DNA of 64,000 nt, taken from Pirellulales bacterium. GTDB taxonomy: Bacteria > Planctomycetota > Planctomycetia > Pirellulales > JAEUIK01. Every line of letters starts with the position of its first letter. Position 1 is the first letter of the stretch. The stretch covers positions 1 through 64,000 of the forward strand of contig JAIESQ010000007.1 in assembly GCA_019745975.1 (NCBI GenBank), read 5' to 3'. The notes beneath the pieces are model-generated. The model was given only the letters and a program-made list of their open reading frames with translations. It did no database searches and had not been told where the DNA came from. Positions 38,469-48,758 of this stretch are shown piece by piece. The translations under genes were made by a program, and so were the position numbers.

Positions 38469-39839
38469 TTAGACCAACAGCGAGCCGAGGTGGCCGGTGC
38501 TGTCCCCCAGCTTTTCCAGGTCGACTTCGACCCGGTCGAGCATCGCCAGCCAGAGATTGTTTAAGGGGGTTTCGGCATCGTACCGCACGTGCCGCCCGGG
38601 GCTCAAGGTGCCGCAGCCGCGGCCGGCCAGCAGGATCGGCAGGTTGTCGTGGTTGTGGGCGTTGCCATCGCCGATCCCCGAGCCGATCACAATCATCGAG
38701 TGATCCAGTAGGTGGCCGTCTCCCTCGGGCATCGCTTTGAGCCGGTCGAGGAAGCGGCCGAACTCGTCGATGTGGAAGCGGTTGATCTTGGCGATCTTGG
38801 CCTGCTTCTCGGGATCGTCGCCGTGATGCGACAGCTCGTGATGTCCTTGCGGCACGTCAAGGAAGCGGTACGGGCGGTTCGAGCCCTCGTTGGCCACGAG
38901 GAAGGTGATCACGCGCGTGATGTCGGCCTGGAAGGCCAGGGCCATCAAGTCGTACATCAGCCGCACGTGCTCGGCGTATTCCTGCGGCGTGCCTTCGGGC
39001 TGCGGCACGGCGGGCAGTTCGCGCTGGCTGAACTGCTCGGCGCGCTCGATCCGCAGTTCGACTTCGCGCACCGCCGCCAGGTATTCGTCGAGCTTGCGCT
39101 GATCGGCGCCGCCGAGCCGGGCGTGAAGCTGCCGGGCATCTTCGCGCACAAAGTCGAGAATGCTCTGTCGCGTGGCCAGCCGCTGGGCGCGGGTCTCGGC
39201 GGTTTCGCCGGGGCGCTGGCCGCCGAAGAGCCGCTCGAAGACCAGCCGGGGATTGACTTCCTTGGCCATCGGCTGCGACGGCGTGCGCCACGAGATGTTC
39301 GCCGAATACGCGCAACTGTAGCCGGAGTCGCAATTGCCGGCGTACATTCCCTTCTCGCAGCCGATTTCCAGCGAGGCCAGTCGGGTGGCGTGCCCTAGCC
39401 GCTCGGCCGCGGCCTGATCGACCGACAGGCCGGCGCGAATGTTGGCCCCGTGCGTCTTGTGCGGCTGACAGCCGGTGAGGAAGGCACTGGCGCCGCGGGC
39501 GTGATCGCCGCCGCCGTCGCCATTGGCGCGGGCTTTGTCTTGCGTGAGCCCCGAGAGAATCAAGAAGTCTTGCCGGTGCCGCTCGATCACTTTGAGCGTG
39601 GCGGGCAACTCGAATTCGGCGCCGGTGGCCGCCGGCGTCCAATCTTGCATGTGAATGCCGTTGGGGACGTAGATGAACGCCATGCGATTGGGGGAAGCCG
39701 CGATAGCAGCCGCGCCCGAGGCGCCATCGGTGGCCGCGCGCGCCACGCCGCGCGCCGGCGCGAGCGAATCCAAGAGCGGCAACGCCAGCGTGGTACCCAG
39801 TCCCTTAAGTACATTGCGTCGTGAGAGGCGATTCTCCAT
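38469..39839 (-). CDS. DUF1552 Tat-exported protein
   Basis: A 456-residue protein. The N-terminus (RLSRRNVLKGLGTTLALPLLDS) is a twin-arginine signal. The DUF1552 body carries AFIYVPNGIHMQDWTP, HARGASAFLTGCQPHKT, a conserved SCAYSANISW and HDNLPILLAG near the end. The fold belongs to the alkaline-phosphatase/sulfatase superfamily, close to DUF1501. It is the second gene of an operon with the DUF1592 cytochrome, 20 bases apart, the usual planctomycete pairing; the complex function is not known. Start at 39839 is chosen because it makes the Tat motif N-terminal. Confidence 0.93.
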   Translation of the reverse strand: MENRLSRRNVLKGLGTTLALPLLDSLAPARGVARAATDGASGAAAIAASPNRMAFIYVPNGIHMQDWTPAATGAEFELPATLKVIERHRQDFLILSGLTQDKARANGDGGGDHARGASAFLTGCQPHKTHGANIRAGLSVDQAAAERLGHATRLASLEIGCEKGMYAGNCDSGYSCAYSANISWRTPSQPMAKEVNPRLVFERLFGGQRPGETAETRAQRLATRQSILDFVREDARQLHARLGGADQRKLDEYLAAVREVELRIERAEQFSQRELPAVPQPEGTPQEYAEHVRLMYDLMALAFQADITRVITFLVANEGSNRPYRFLDVPQGHHELSHHGDDPEKQAKIAKINRFHIDEFGRFLDRLKAMPEGDGHLLDHSMIVIGSGIGDGNAHNHDNLPILLAGRGCGTLSPGRHVRYDAETPLNNLWLAMLDRVEVDLEKLGDSTGHLGSLLV

Positions 39840-39859
39840 CACGGTTCTGCTCCTGGGGA

Positions 39860-42298
39860 TCAAGGCTGCGTGGCGGACCCTTGACTGGCGGATGCCGTGG
39901 CTCGGCGCATCTGAAACGGCTGACTCTCGACGACGGCCAACACCAGTCGCGAGAATTTGTCTCCATCGGCCTCCATCGCCTGGGTGATGCCGGCGACGGC
40001 ACGGCGGTCGTAGCGTTCGACCCCGCGTCCAATCGCATAGGTTAACATCTTTTCGGCCAGGCAGCGACGGAATTGCCCGGCCTTGGCCCGCAGCACCCGC
40101 TTGAGCTCGAGCGGGCCGTTGAACGAGTCGCCCGACGGGAGCGCGCCCGAGGCGTCGATCGGCGTTTCGCCATCCTTGTCGCGCCAGGCGCCGATGGCGT
40201 CGAAGTTCTCCAGGCCGAAGCCCAGCGGGTCCATGCGGGCGTGGCAGGCGGCGCAACTGACGTTGGCGCGATGCTGCTCCATGCGCACGCGCAGCGAGGC
40301 CGTGGCGTCGACGGCGCCTTCCTTGAGCTCCGGTACGTTGGGGGGAGGGGGTGGCGGCGGCGCGCCCAGCAGTTGCTCGAGCACCCAGCGGCCGCGCTTG
40401 ACCGGCGAGGTGCGCGTGGGGTTCGACGTCACGGTCAGAATGCTGGCTTGCGTCAACAGCCCGCCGCGCGGCGTGCCGGCGGTTGAGACCTTGCGAAACT
40501 CTTCGCCGCTGACGCCGCTGATGCCATAGTGCGCCGCGAGCCGCTCGTTGACGAAGGTGTAGTCGGCGTCGAGCAACTCGAGCACGCTGCGATCTTCGCG
40601 AATGACGTGGGCGAAGCACCCTTCGGTTTCGCGCCGCATGGCCGCGCGCAGGTCGGGATCGAAAGCCGGGAACTGCTTGGGATTCGGACTAACGATTTCC
40701 AGGCTGCGCAGGTGCAGCCACTGGGCGGCGAATTGATCGACCAGTGCGCGGGACTTCGGATCGGCGAGTATCCGCCGCACTTGCTTCTCAAATTCGCCCG
40801 GGGCGCGCAATGCACCTTTTTCGGCCAGCGCGAACAGCTCTTCGTCGGGCATCGTGTTCCAAAGAAAATAGCTCAAGCGCGTGGCCAGCTCGAACTCGTT
40901 GATCGCTTGTGCCGGCGCGTCGCCAGGCGTGCGCTCGTCGGGCTCGACGCGAACGAAATCGTCGAGCTCGACGCGGAACAAGAAGTGGGGCGAAACGAGC
41001 ACCGCTTGCAGGGCCAACTGGATGCCCGCTTCAAAATTGCTACCGCGATCCAGGGCGCGGCGGACAAAACCGGTCAGCCGCTCGACCTCTTCGTCGGTTG
41101 CCGGGCGGCGATAGGCGCGTGTTGCCAGGCGCCGCAGTATCTGCCGAGCGGCGTCGAGCTGGGCATCACGGCTGGCGCCGGCGGCCGGCGGACAGAAGAC
41201 GATCCGCCGATGAATCTCCGGATACTCAAGCCGCACGCCAACCGGCCCTTCGACTTCCAGGTAATCGACCAGCAGGTTGCGGTCGCGCTCGTCGGGGTTC
41301 TCGTGGTTGGGATTCCAATAATCGTTAAGGAACGAAGCAGCGATGCGATGCTTGCCGGCGCCGAGCGAAACGCGATGCTCGTACACGGCCGGCGCGTCGG
41401 CACGGGCCGCGACGTCGAAGCGCTCGACTTGTCCGTCATCGAGCATCAGGCCCATGCGCGCGGGTTCGTCGCCGGCTTGCGCGCCATAGGCGCGAATGCG
41501 CACGACGTAATCGCCGGGTTGTTCGACGTCGAAGGCCGCGCCAACCTCGCCTGTCGACGGCAGAATCCAGAAACCAGCGTCGTACGCCTGGCCGTTGGCG
41601 GCTTTTTGCGCCTCGGCTTCGAAGCGCGTCGCCGTCGGCCCCGGCGGCGTAGTGAGGACCGCCTGTTGGGCAATCTGTTCGGCGGCGGCCAGGTACTTTT
41701 CGAAGAGAACCGGCGGCAGCGTCAGCACGTCGCCGATGTTGTCGAAGCCGTAGCCGACGTCGTCGGTGGGGAAATCGTCGACAGCGGCAAAGTCGATGCC
41801 GATCAGATCCCGGACGGTGTTACGGTACTCGGCGCGATTCAAGCGGCGGATCGTGGTGCGGCCGGGATTGGGCGGTGCGGCGGCGTCGATATCGTCGAAG
41901 CGGCGGTGCAAGGCGTCGATGATCTGCTGCGCCTCGGCGTCGTCGGGGCGCGTGTGTCCGGCCGGCGGCATCGCGCCCGAAAGGAGATTGTCGAGGGCCT
42001 TCTCCCAGGTTTCGCGCTCCTTGAGCACGGCCGCGAAATCTGCCGCCTGGTCGAACCGCAGCCCGGACTTTGGCTCTTCGCCGGCGTGGCACTCGGCGCA
42101 GTACTTCGTGGTGAAGGCGCCGAGGGTGTTCTTAACAAAATCGTCGGGCAAGGCCGCGTCGGCCGGCGCGGGCGGCACTTCGGCGAACGCCACGCCAGCG
42201 AATAGGAGGTTAAGAAAAATCAACAGGCCGACCGAGGCTGCGCGCCGTAGCCGTGCCGAGAGGGTGAAGTCGTCGATGGGGGGTGGCCCCAAACGCAT
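39860..42298 (-). CDS. DUF1587/DUF1592/DUF1588/DUF1585 planctomycete c-type cytochrome protein
   Basis: About 812 residues, exported (SVGLLIFLNLLFAGVAFA). The haem c motif is YCAECHAG near residue 70. A central carbohydrate-binding-like beta domain (around FDVEQPGDYVVRIRAYG) is followed by the DUF1595/1592/1588/1585 modules, with landmarks RLSYFLWNTMPDEEL, HYGISGVSGEEFR, GGLLTQASILTVTSNPTRTSP and SCAACHARMDPLGF, a second CxxCH. Genes of this kind pair with DUF1552 and are taken to act in extracytoplasmic redox or polymer use. Start at 42298 is preferred over 42391 because it removes a low-complexity head. Confidence 0.92.
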   Translation of the reverse strand: MRLGPPPIDDFTLSARLRRAASVGLLIFLNLLFAGVAFAEVPPAPADAALPDDFVKNTLGAFTTKYCAECHAGEEPKSGLRFDQAADFAAVLKERETWEKALDNLLSGAMPPAGHTRPDDAEAQQIIDALHRRFDDIDAAAPPNPGRTTIRRLNRAEYRNTVRDLIGIDFAAVDDFPTDDVGYGFDNIGDVLTLPPVLFEKYLAAAEQIAQQAVLTTPPGPTATRFEAEAQKAANGQAYDAGFWILPSTGEVGAAFDVEQPGDYVVRIRAYGAQAGDEPARMGLMLDDGQVERFDVAARADAPAVYEHRVSLGAGKHRIAASFLNDYWNPNHENPDERDRNLLVDYLEVEGPVGVRLEYPEIHRRIVFCPPAAGASRDAQLDAARQILRRLATRAYRRPATDEEVERLTGFVRRALDRGSNFEAGIQLALQAVLVSPHFLFRVELDDFVRVEPDERTPGDAPAQAINEFELATRLSYFLWNTMPDEELFALAEKGALRAPGEFEKQVRRILADPKSRALVDQFAAQWLHLRSLEIVSPNPKQFPAFDPDLRAAMRRETEGCFAHVIREDRSVLELLDADYTFVNERLAAHYGISGVSGEEFRKVSTAGTPRGGLLTQASILTVTSNPTRTSPVKRGRWVLEQLLGAPPPPPPPNVPELKEGAVDATASLRVRMEQHRANVSCAACHARMDPLGFGLENFDAIGAWRDKDGETPIDASGALPSGDSFNGPLELKRVLRAKAGQFRRCLAEKMLTYAIGRGVERYDRRAVAGITQAMEADGDKFSRLVLAVVESQPFQMRRATASASQGSATQP

Positions 42299-42637
42299 CA
42301 GGCGGTTCCACGGTGGTTGTCGGTGGGCGGCCGCGGCCGGGGATTTTCTCTGCATTCGGCGACCGGCATCCCGCTTGCGCGCGAGACGCACCCACCATTG
42401 TATAGACGGGCAGTGGTAGGTTCCACGGAGTTTTGAGCCGCTGAAACGCCCTTGGCAGCCTTACGATCGGTGCTGTCGACACGATCAAAATGGTTGCAGG
42501 CCACCGGCCCCAGTGGCATGCTGGTAGGCCGCTTGGGACCGCGACAGGTTCCACCTTGGCGGCCGGCCACACCTATCCACAACAGCCAATCGTCAGCCAA
42601 CACGCTTCCGCATCGTACCGAAAGGACACAGAACCGT
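42299..42637. other. Divergent intergenic region
   Basis: About 340 bases hold promoters for the DUF1592 operon (leftwards) and the Gfo/Idh gene (rightwards). No convincing hexamers, terminator or small gene were seen; an inverted pair accggccccagtgg/ggtaggccgcttgg-like region occurs near 42505. Confidence 0.35.
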
Positions 42638-43945
42638 ATGAGCCGCAGCAATCGTCGCACGTTTATCAAGACCACGGCCGTCGTCGGCGCCGGCTACTTC
42701 ATCTCGGGCACACCCGCCCGCGCGTACGAAGACTCGCCCAACAACAAACTGAACGTCGCGGTGATCGGCTGCGGCGGCAAGGGCTCGAGCGACACCGACG
42801 GTGTGGCGGGTGAGAACATCGTGGCGCTGTGCGACGTCGACGACGAGCGGGCCGGCAAGACCTACGAGAAGTATCCCAACGCGCGGCGTTATCGCGACTT
42901 CCGCGCGCTCTTGGAAAAGGAATGCTCGCTCGACGCGGTGGTCGTCAGCACGCCCGATCACACGCACGCGCACGCCAGCGTGATGGCGATGCGTTTGGGC
43001 AAGCACGTCTACTGCCAGAAGCCGCTGACGCACAGCGTGTGGGAAGCGCGGCTGATGCGCGACACCGCCCGGCTCTACAAGGTCGCCACGCAAATGGGCA
43101 ACCAGGGGACCTCCGACGATGGCTTCCGCAAGGGGGTCGAGGTCATTCGCTGCGGCGCGATCGGCCCGGTGAAGGAAGTTCACGTCTGGACGAACCGCCC
43201 CATCTGGGCCCAGGGGATCGAACGGCCGACCGAGACGCCGCCGGTGCCAGGTCACTTGGATTGGGATCTGTGGCAAGGCCCCGCTCCTGAACATCCTTAC
43301 AACCCCAAGTACTGCCCGTTCAGTTGGCGCGGCTGGTGGGACTACGGCACCGGAGCGCTTGGCGACATGGGTTGCCACACGGCGAACCTGGCCTTCATGG
43401 CGCTCGATCTGCACGCGCCGACGGCCATTGAGGCCGAGATCGATGGGACGGTCGGCAAGGATTCGCCGCCGAAGAAGAGCCACATCAAGTGGGAGTTCCC
43501 CGCGCGGGGCGAGCGCGGCCCGGTCGTCATGCACTGGTACGATGGCGGCAACAAGCCGGCCCCCGAGCTGTCGCACGGCCGCGAGCTATCGGGGAGCGGG
43601 CTCTTGTTGGTCGGCAGTGAAGGGACGTTCTTCTCGCCGAACGACTACGGCGCGGAGCACACACTGCTCCCCGAGGACAAGTTCAAAGAGTTTAAGGCCC
43701 CCGAGCCGACAATGCCGCGCTCGCCCGGCCATTACGCCGAATGGATCGCCGCCTGCAAAGGTGGCCCGCGGGCGTTGTCGAACTTCGACTACGCGGCCCG
43801 CATGACCGAAGCCCTGTTGCTGGGGAACGTGGCGATGCGCGTGGGTCAGCGGATCGAGTGGGACGCCAAGAAGATGGAAGCGACGAACTGCCCGGCCGCG
43901 GCGGAGTTCGTCCGTCGGCAGTACCGCAAGGGTTGGAATTTGTAA
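42638..43945 (+). CDS. Gfo/Idh/MocA family oxidoreductase, Tat-exported
   Basis: A 435-residue NAD(P)-binding oxidoreductase. The N-terminal twin-arginine signal is [20 protein letters not shown]. The Rossmann start is [16 protein letters not shown]; the catalytic Lys region is [10 protein letters not shown], as in the family EKP motif (here QKP). The C-terminal half is the beta-sheet domain of glucose-fructose oxidoreductase relatives. Export of such enzymes, with cofactor carried by Tat, is frequent in planctomycetes. Substrate probably a sugar or inositol; it cannot be identified. Confidence 0.92.
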   Translation: MSRSNRRTFIKTTAVVGAGYFISGTPARAYEDSPNNKLNVAVIGCGGKGSSDTDGVAGENIVALCDVDDERAGKTYEKYPNARRYRDFRALLEKECSLDAVVVSTPDHTHAHASVMAMRLGKHVYCQKPLTHSVWEARLMRDTARLYKVATQMGNQGTSDDGFRKGVEVIRCGAIGPVKEVHVWTNRPIWAQGIERPTETPPVPGHLDWDLWQGPAPEHPYNPKYCPFSWRGWWDYGTGALGDMGCHTANLAFMALDLHAPTAIEAEIDGTVGKDSPPKKSHIKWEFPARGERGPVVMHWYDGGNKPAPELSHGRELSGSGLLLVGSEGTFFSPNDYGAEHTLLPEDKFKEFKAPEPTMPRSPGHYAEWIAACKGGPRALSNFDYAARMTEALLLGNVAMRVGQRIEWDAKKMEATNCPAAAEFVRRQYRKGWNL

Positions 43946-44072
43946 GAGCGCGACTCCGCGTCGCGACAGACGCTCACAAGCCCACTGCAGGGGACGACAT
44001 CGCACGGTCAATTCGCCGAGCGCTGCGTCCGCTGAGGTGGGTTTTTTTACGGCCTTGAGGCGAGAGGCACGC

Positions 44073-45065
<993 letters not shown>

Positions 45066-45205
45066 GCCTTGATCGAAGCATTTCGCGCGTCCGGTTGTGC
45101 CGATTGTGCAGCACCCGGGGCAGCGGCCCGTTCCATGGGGTATGCTTCCCAGTGGCGCGTCGCGCCACGTCATAGTCCTTTCATCCGCTCGAATCGGGCA
45201 GAATC

Positions 45206-46672
45206 ATGAAGCTCTCAATACGACTCGTTAGTCGGACCCTCGCGCTGGCGATCACGTTGTTTCAATTGCCATGCGCCGCGCCGGCCAGCGCTGCCGATGA
45301 GGCCCCGCGCCCCAATATCGTGCTGTGCATCGCCGACGACTGGGGCTGGCCGCACGCCAGCGCCTACGGCGACGCGGTGGTTGGCACGGCGACGTTCGAT
45401 CGCATCGCGCGCGAGGGGGTGCTTTTCGAGCAGGCGTTCGTCTCGTCGCCGTCGTGCACGCCCAGTCGCGGAGCGATCATCACCGGGCAGCAGTTCTGGC
45501 GATTGGGAGCCGGCGGCAACTTGCACTGCGAGTGGCCGGCCGACAAGTTCGCCGAGTATCCGCGGCTGTTGGCCGACGCAGGCTACCACGTCGGCACCTA
45601 TCGCAAGGCATGGGGACCAGGACGCGGCAATCCGGCCGGCAAGCCCTATAAATCGGTCGACGCGTTTCTCGCCGCGCGGCCGCCCGGCAAGCCGTTGTGC
45701 TTTTGGTTTGGTTCGACCGATCCGCACCGGCCGTACGAACAAGGCGCCGGCGCGCGGGCGGGTCTCGAACTATCGCGGGTGCACCTCTATCCGCAATTCC
45801 CCGATGCCGACGTCGTGCGCAATGATGTCGCCGACTATTACTTTGAGATCGAACGCTTCGATCACGAGGTCGGCGAATTGCTCGAAAAGCTGGCCGCGCT
45901 CGGTGAGCTCGACAACACGCTGGTGGTGATGACGAGCGACCATGGCATGCCGTTTCCGCGCGGTAAGACGAACCTCTACGACTGCGGAGTGCACGTGCCG
46001 CTGGCGATTCGCTGGCCCGCGCGCGTACCGAGCTGGCGAAAGCTAACCGACTTTGTTTCGCTCACCGATCTCGCGCCAACGTTCCTGGCGGCGGCCGGCG
46101 TAGCCGTGCCAGCCGAAATGACCGGCCGTAGCCTGCTGCCGATCCTGGAAAGCGATCAGTCGGGGCGCGTCGATCCCACGCGCAACCACGTGCTGGTGGG
46201 TCGCGAGCGGCACGTGCAGGCCCAGGAAGCGCCCGAGCCCGGCGGCTATCCGATGCGCGCCGTTCGCAGCGACGATTATCTGTACATTCGCAACTTCAAG
46301 CCGGAGCGCTGGCCGGCCGGCACGCCCGACCCCACCAAGGCGTTCAAGCCCGACTCCTGGCTGGCCGACTGCGACAACGGCCCGACGAAGCGCTACCTGT
46401 GGGATCATCGCGAGGAGCCGGGCGTGCGCGAGCAGTACGAGCTGTGCTTTGGCAAACGGCCGGCCGAGGAGCTCTACGATCTGCTCAGCGATCCGGGACA
46501 GATGAAAAACGTCGCGGGAGAGCCAGCCTACGCCGAGGTGCAAGCACGGCTGTCCAACCAGCTTGAGTCGGAATTGCGGGCGCTGGGCGATCCGCGTGTC
46601 GACGGTGGCGGCGACGAGTTCGACACCTATCCATACTATGGCGGCGGAGGCGGCCAGTGGAGCAAGCGGTAG
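45206..46672 (+). CDS. Secreted sulfatase (formylglycine type)
   Basis: A 488-residue sulfatase. A signal peptide (LALAITLFQLPCAAPASA) precedes the metal-site motif IVLCIADDWGW and the modification site SSPSCTPSRGAIITG, whose Cys would be converted to formylglycine. Further landmarks are VGTYRKAWGPG, DPHRPYEQG, and MTSDHGMPFPRGKTNLYD. The sequence resembles heparan N-sulfatase (sulfamidase) relatives, for example in the WGPGRGNPAGKPY and SDHGMPFP blocks, but a substrate cannot be assigned. The next gene begins 16 bases before its stop. Confidence 0.92.
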   Translation: MKLSIRLVSRTLALAITLFQLPCAAPASAADEAPRPNIVLCIADDWGWPHASAYGDAVVGTATFDRIAREGVLFEQAFVSSPSCTPSRGAIITGQQFWRLGAGGNLHCEWPADKFAEYPRLLADAGYHVGTYRKAWGPGRGNPAGKPYKSVDAFLAARPPGKPLCFWFGSTDPHRPYEQGAGARAGLELSRVHLYPQFPDADVVRNDVADYYFEIERFDHEVGELLEKLAALGELDNTLVVMTSDHGMPFPRGKTNLYDCGVHVPLAIRWPARVPSWRKLTDFVSLTDLAPTFLAAAGVAVPAEMTGRSLLPILESDQSGRVDPTRNHVLVGRERHVQAQEAPEPGGYPMRAVRSDDYLYIRNFKPERWPAGTPDPTKAFKPDSWLADCDNGPTKRYLWDHREEPGVREQYELCFGKRPAEELYDLLSDPGQMKNVAGEPAYAEVQARLSNQLESELRALGDPRVDGGGDEFDTYPYYGGGGGQWSKR

Positions 46673-48390
46673 GCCCGACGTGCGGACCTCAACTGGGCGC
46701 CACTGCTGGCTTGCCCAGCAGTGCGGGCCAGAGCGTACTGGGACAACGTCTGATTGTCGCTTCGCTGTCGATCTTACTCTTCGCGAGTTCGCTGGCATCC
46801 GCACACGATCCGCCAGTTCGCCGCGCGCCACGCAGACCAGCGGCGCTATCTACTAAAAAGCTAACGGCGCGGACGGCGCCCGTCTGCGCGCTTGAGCTCG
46901 AGCTCGTCGATCGTGCGACGGGCGAACCGCTGCCGGGCATTGTTCAAGTTCTTGATGCGGCCGGCGAAGTGGTGCCGATCGCCGAACTGGTCAACCGCGG
47001 CCAGGGGATCGAAGACGAAGGGGCGATCCACCGCTGGCATGTGCTGCCGCATAAATCAACCATCCAGGTGCCGGCCGGGCCACTGGTGATCAAAGCGCTG
47101 GCCGGGCTCGAAACCGAGCTGGCCGACGAGCGGCTCGATCTGACGGGCCGCAAGCAGGCGTCGCACACGGTGAAACTGACGCGCTTCGCCCGCGCGCGGC
47201 GCGATGGCCAGGTTGCCGGCAACACGCACCTGCACTTGATGAAGCTCTCGAAAGAGCAAGCGGATCGCTACCTGCGCGAAGTGCCGCTGGCCGACGGGCT
47301 CGACATCGTCTTTCTGTCGTATCTCGAACGGGCCGAAGCCGATCTCGAATACACCAGCAACAAGTACTCGCCGGCCGATCTGGAGAAAATGTCGGACGAT
47401 CACGTGCGTTTCGGACACGGCGAGGAGCATCGCCACAACTTCGGCAGCCACGGCGAGGGATACGGCCATCTATTGCTCTTGGACATTCCTTATATCGTAC
47501 GGCCGGTGAGCATCGGGCCGGGGATCATGCGAGAAGGGAACGACGCCCCGCCGATGCAGGCTGGCATCGACGAAGCCCGCCGCGCCGGCGGCAAGGTGAT
47601 CTGGGCCCACAATCACTTCGGCTACGAGGACATTCCCAACTGGATCACGGGGCGGGTACACGCCAATAACATCTTCGATGGTAGCCGGCGCGGCAGTTAC
47701 AAAGACACGTACTACCGGTACCTCAACATCGGGTTGCGGGTGCCGTTTTCGACCGGCACCGACTGGTTCGTCTACGATTTCTCGCGCGTGTACGTGGCGG
47801 CCGATCGACCGATCACGCCCACCGAGTGGCTCGATCGCCTGGCAGCCGGCCGAACGTATATCACCAACGAGCCGCTGCTGGAGTTCACCGTTGATGGGCA
47901 GCCGATCGGCGGCACGATCGAACTGCAACAACCGCGCGCGGTGAAGGTACGCGGGCGCGCTATCGGCCGCGGCGATTTCAAGCGAATCGAGCTCGTGCAC
48001 AACGGCCGCGCGGTGCGGGCGGCGCCGAGCCGGCGCGAAGAGAATCACTTTGTCGTCGAGATGGATTTTGAACTGCCGATCGACGGACCGAGCTGGCTGG
48101 CGCTGCGCACGCCGCCGCCGCCGGTCGAGAACGATCCCGAGCTCCAGGAGCCGGTCGGCGAGAACGAGTTTGGCGGGCAGTTGTTCGCCCATACCAGCCC
48201 CGTCTATGTGCAGTTCGCCGGGGCGGATGTCTTTGATCGCGATGTGGCGCGCGGGCTCATCGACGAGATGCGCGCCGACCTCAAGGAGATCGAGCGACAA
48301 GCGCACTTTGCCGACGAGGCGCAGCGCATCGGCGTGCGGCGCGTGTATGACGAGGCGATCGCGGTGCTCGAAAAGCGGTTGGGCAGCTAA
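46657..48390 (+). CDS. Secreted PHP/CehA-McbA-like metallohydrolase
   Basis: A 577-residue protein. The PHP-like metal site is seen in VAGNTHLHLM (about residue 188), with later His/Asp residues in VIWAHNHFGYED and STGTDWF. An N-terminal beta domain (about 70-170) resembles carboxypeptidase regulatory-like folds, and the C-terminal beta domain (about 405-530) may bind substrate. The gene starts at a GTG at 46657, overlapping the sulfatase by 16 bases. Residues 13-23 (LGATAGLPSSA) come from a half copy of the palindromic repeat, after which the signal core (RLIVASLSILLFASSLASA) appears. No ATG/GTG/TTG lies in frame between the repeat and the signal peptide, so the start before the repeat seems needed. 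Confidence 0.78.
   Translation: MEQAVGPTCGPQLGATAGLPSSAGQSVLGQRLIVASLSILLFASSLASAHDPPVRRAPRRPAALSTKKLTARTAPVCALELELVDRATGEPLPGIVQVLDAAGEVVPIAELVNRGQGIEDEGAIHRWHVLPHKSTIQVPAGPLVIKALAGLETELADERLDLTGRKQASHTVKLTRFARARRDGQVAGNTHLHLMKLSKEQADRYLREVPLADGLDIVFLSYLERAEADLEYTSNKYSPADLEKMSDDHVRFGHGEEHRHNFGSHGEGYGHLLLLDIPYIVRPVSIGPGIMREGNDAPPMQAGIDEARRAGGKVIWAHNHFGYEDIPNWITGRVHANNIFDGSRRGSYKDTYYRYLNIGLRVPFSTGTDWFVYDFSRVYVAADRPITPTEWLDRLAAGRTYITNEPLLEFTVDGQPIGGTIELQQPRAVKVRGRAIGRGDFKRIELVHNGRAVRAAPSRREENHFVVEMDFELPIDGPSWLALRTPPPPVENDPELQEPVGENEFGGQLFAHTSPVYVQFAGADVFDRDVARGLIDEMRADLKEIERQAHFADEAQRIGVRRVYDEAIAVLEKRLGS
46693..46724 (-). repeat. Half copy of the palindromic repeat (copy E)
   Basis: Only the ctgggcgcc-actgctgg-cttgc-ccagcagt-gc hairpin is present, about 32 bp, without terminal repeats and without the second hairpin. 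It is in the same orientation and reading frame as copy C (both give GATAGLPSSA). Confidence 0.8.
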
Positions 48391-48758
48391 GACCCCTCCA
48401 ACGGCGGCAGTGCGCTAGCCGCTCAACGCCGCCCTTCTTTTGTTCAGCGGTTCGCTAGCGCCATCGGGCGCTGCTGACAGCTCCGGCTTGCCTGCCTTCC
48501 CCAGCCTGGTAGCCCTTGCGCAAACCGTGCTAGCAACAAGCCTGGTAAACCTTGTCGATCGTTCGGATCAGGAAGTTTCTTCCAAGTTTGCCGATTAGGC
48601 CGCCGATACCATGCCTGCCGTTTCCTCCACTTACGGCCTGCGCCGTCGTATCGACGCGGCAGCCGCTAGGGCTGCGCGAGCGCTGCGGGTGTAGCTGGGG
48701 CGACGTGCTAGTGGACGCACCCGCCGACCGGCGGCGGCAACATCGAGGAAGAGCGACC
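48391..48758. other. Gene-free region before the TolC-like gene
   Basis: About 370 bases. An open frame continues upstream from the TolC-like gene but has no protein-like composition. A short stem (ggcgg...ccgcc, about 48402-48438) shortly after the PHP-like gene may help end transcription. A ribosome-binding site (gaggaagag) sits just before 48759. Confidence 0.45.

Noticed and set aside
40529-42205. 558-residue plus-strand open frame opposite the DUF1592 gene
   Set aside because: Shadow of the cytochrome gene, which has haem and DUF motifs on the other strand.
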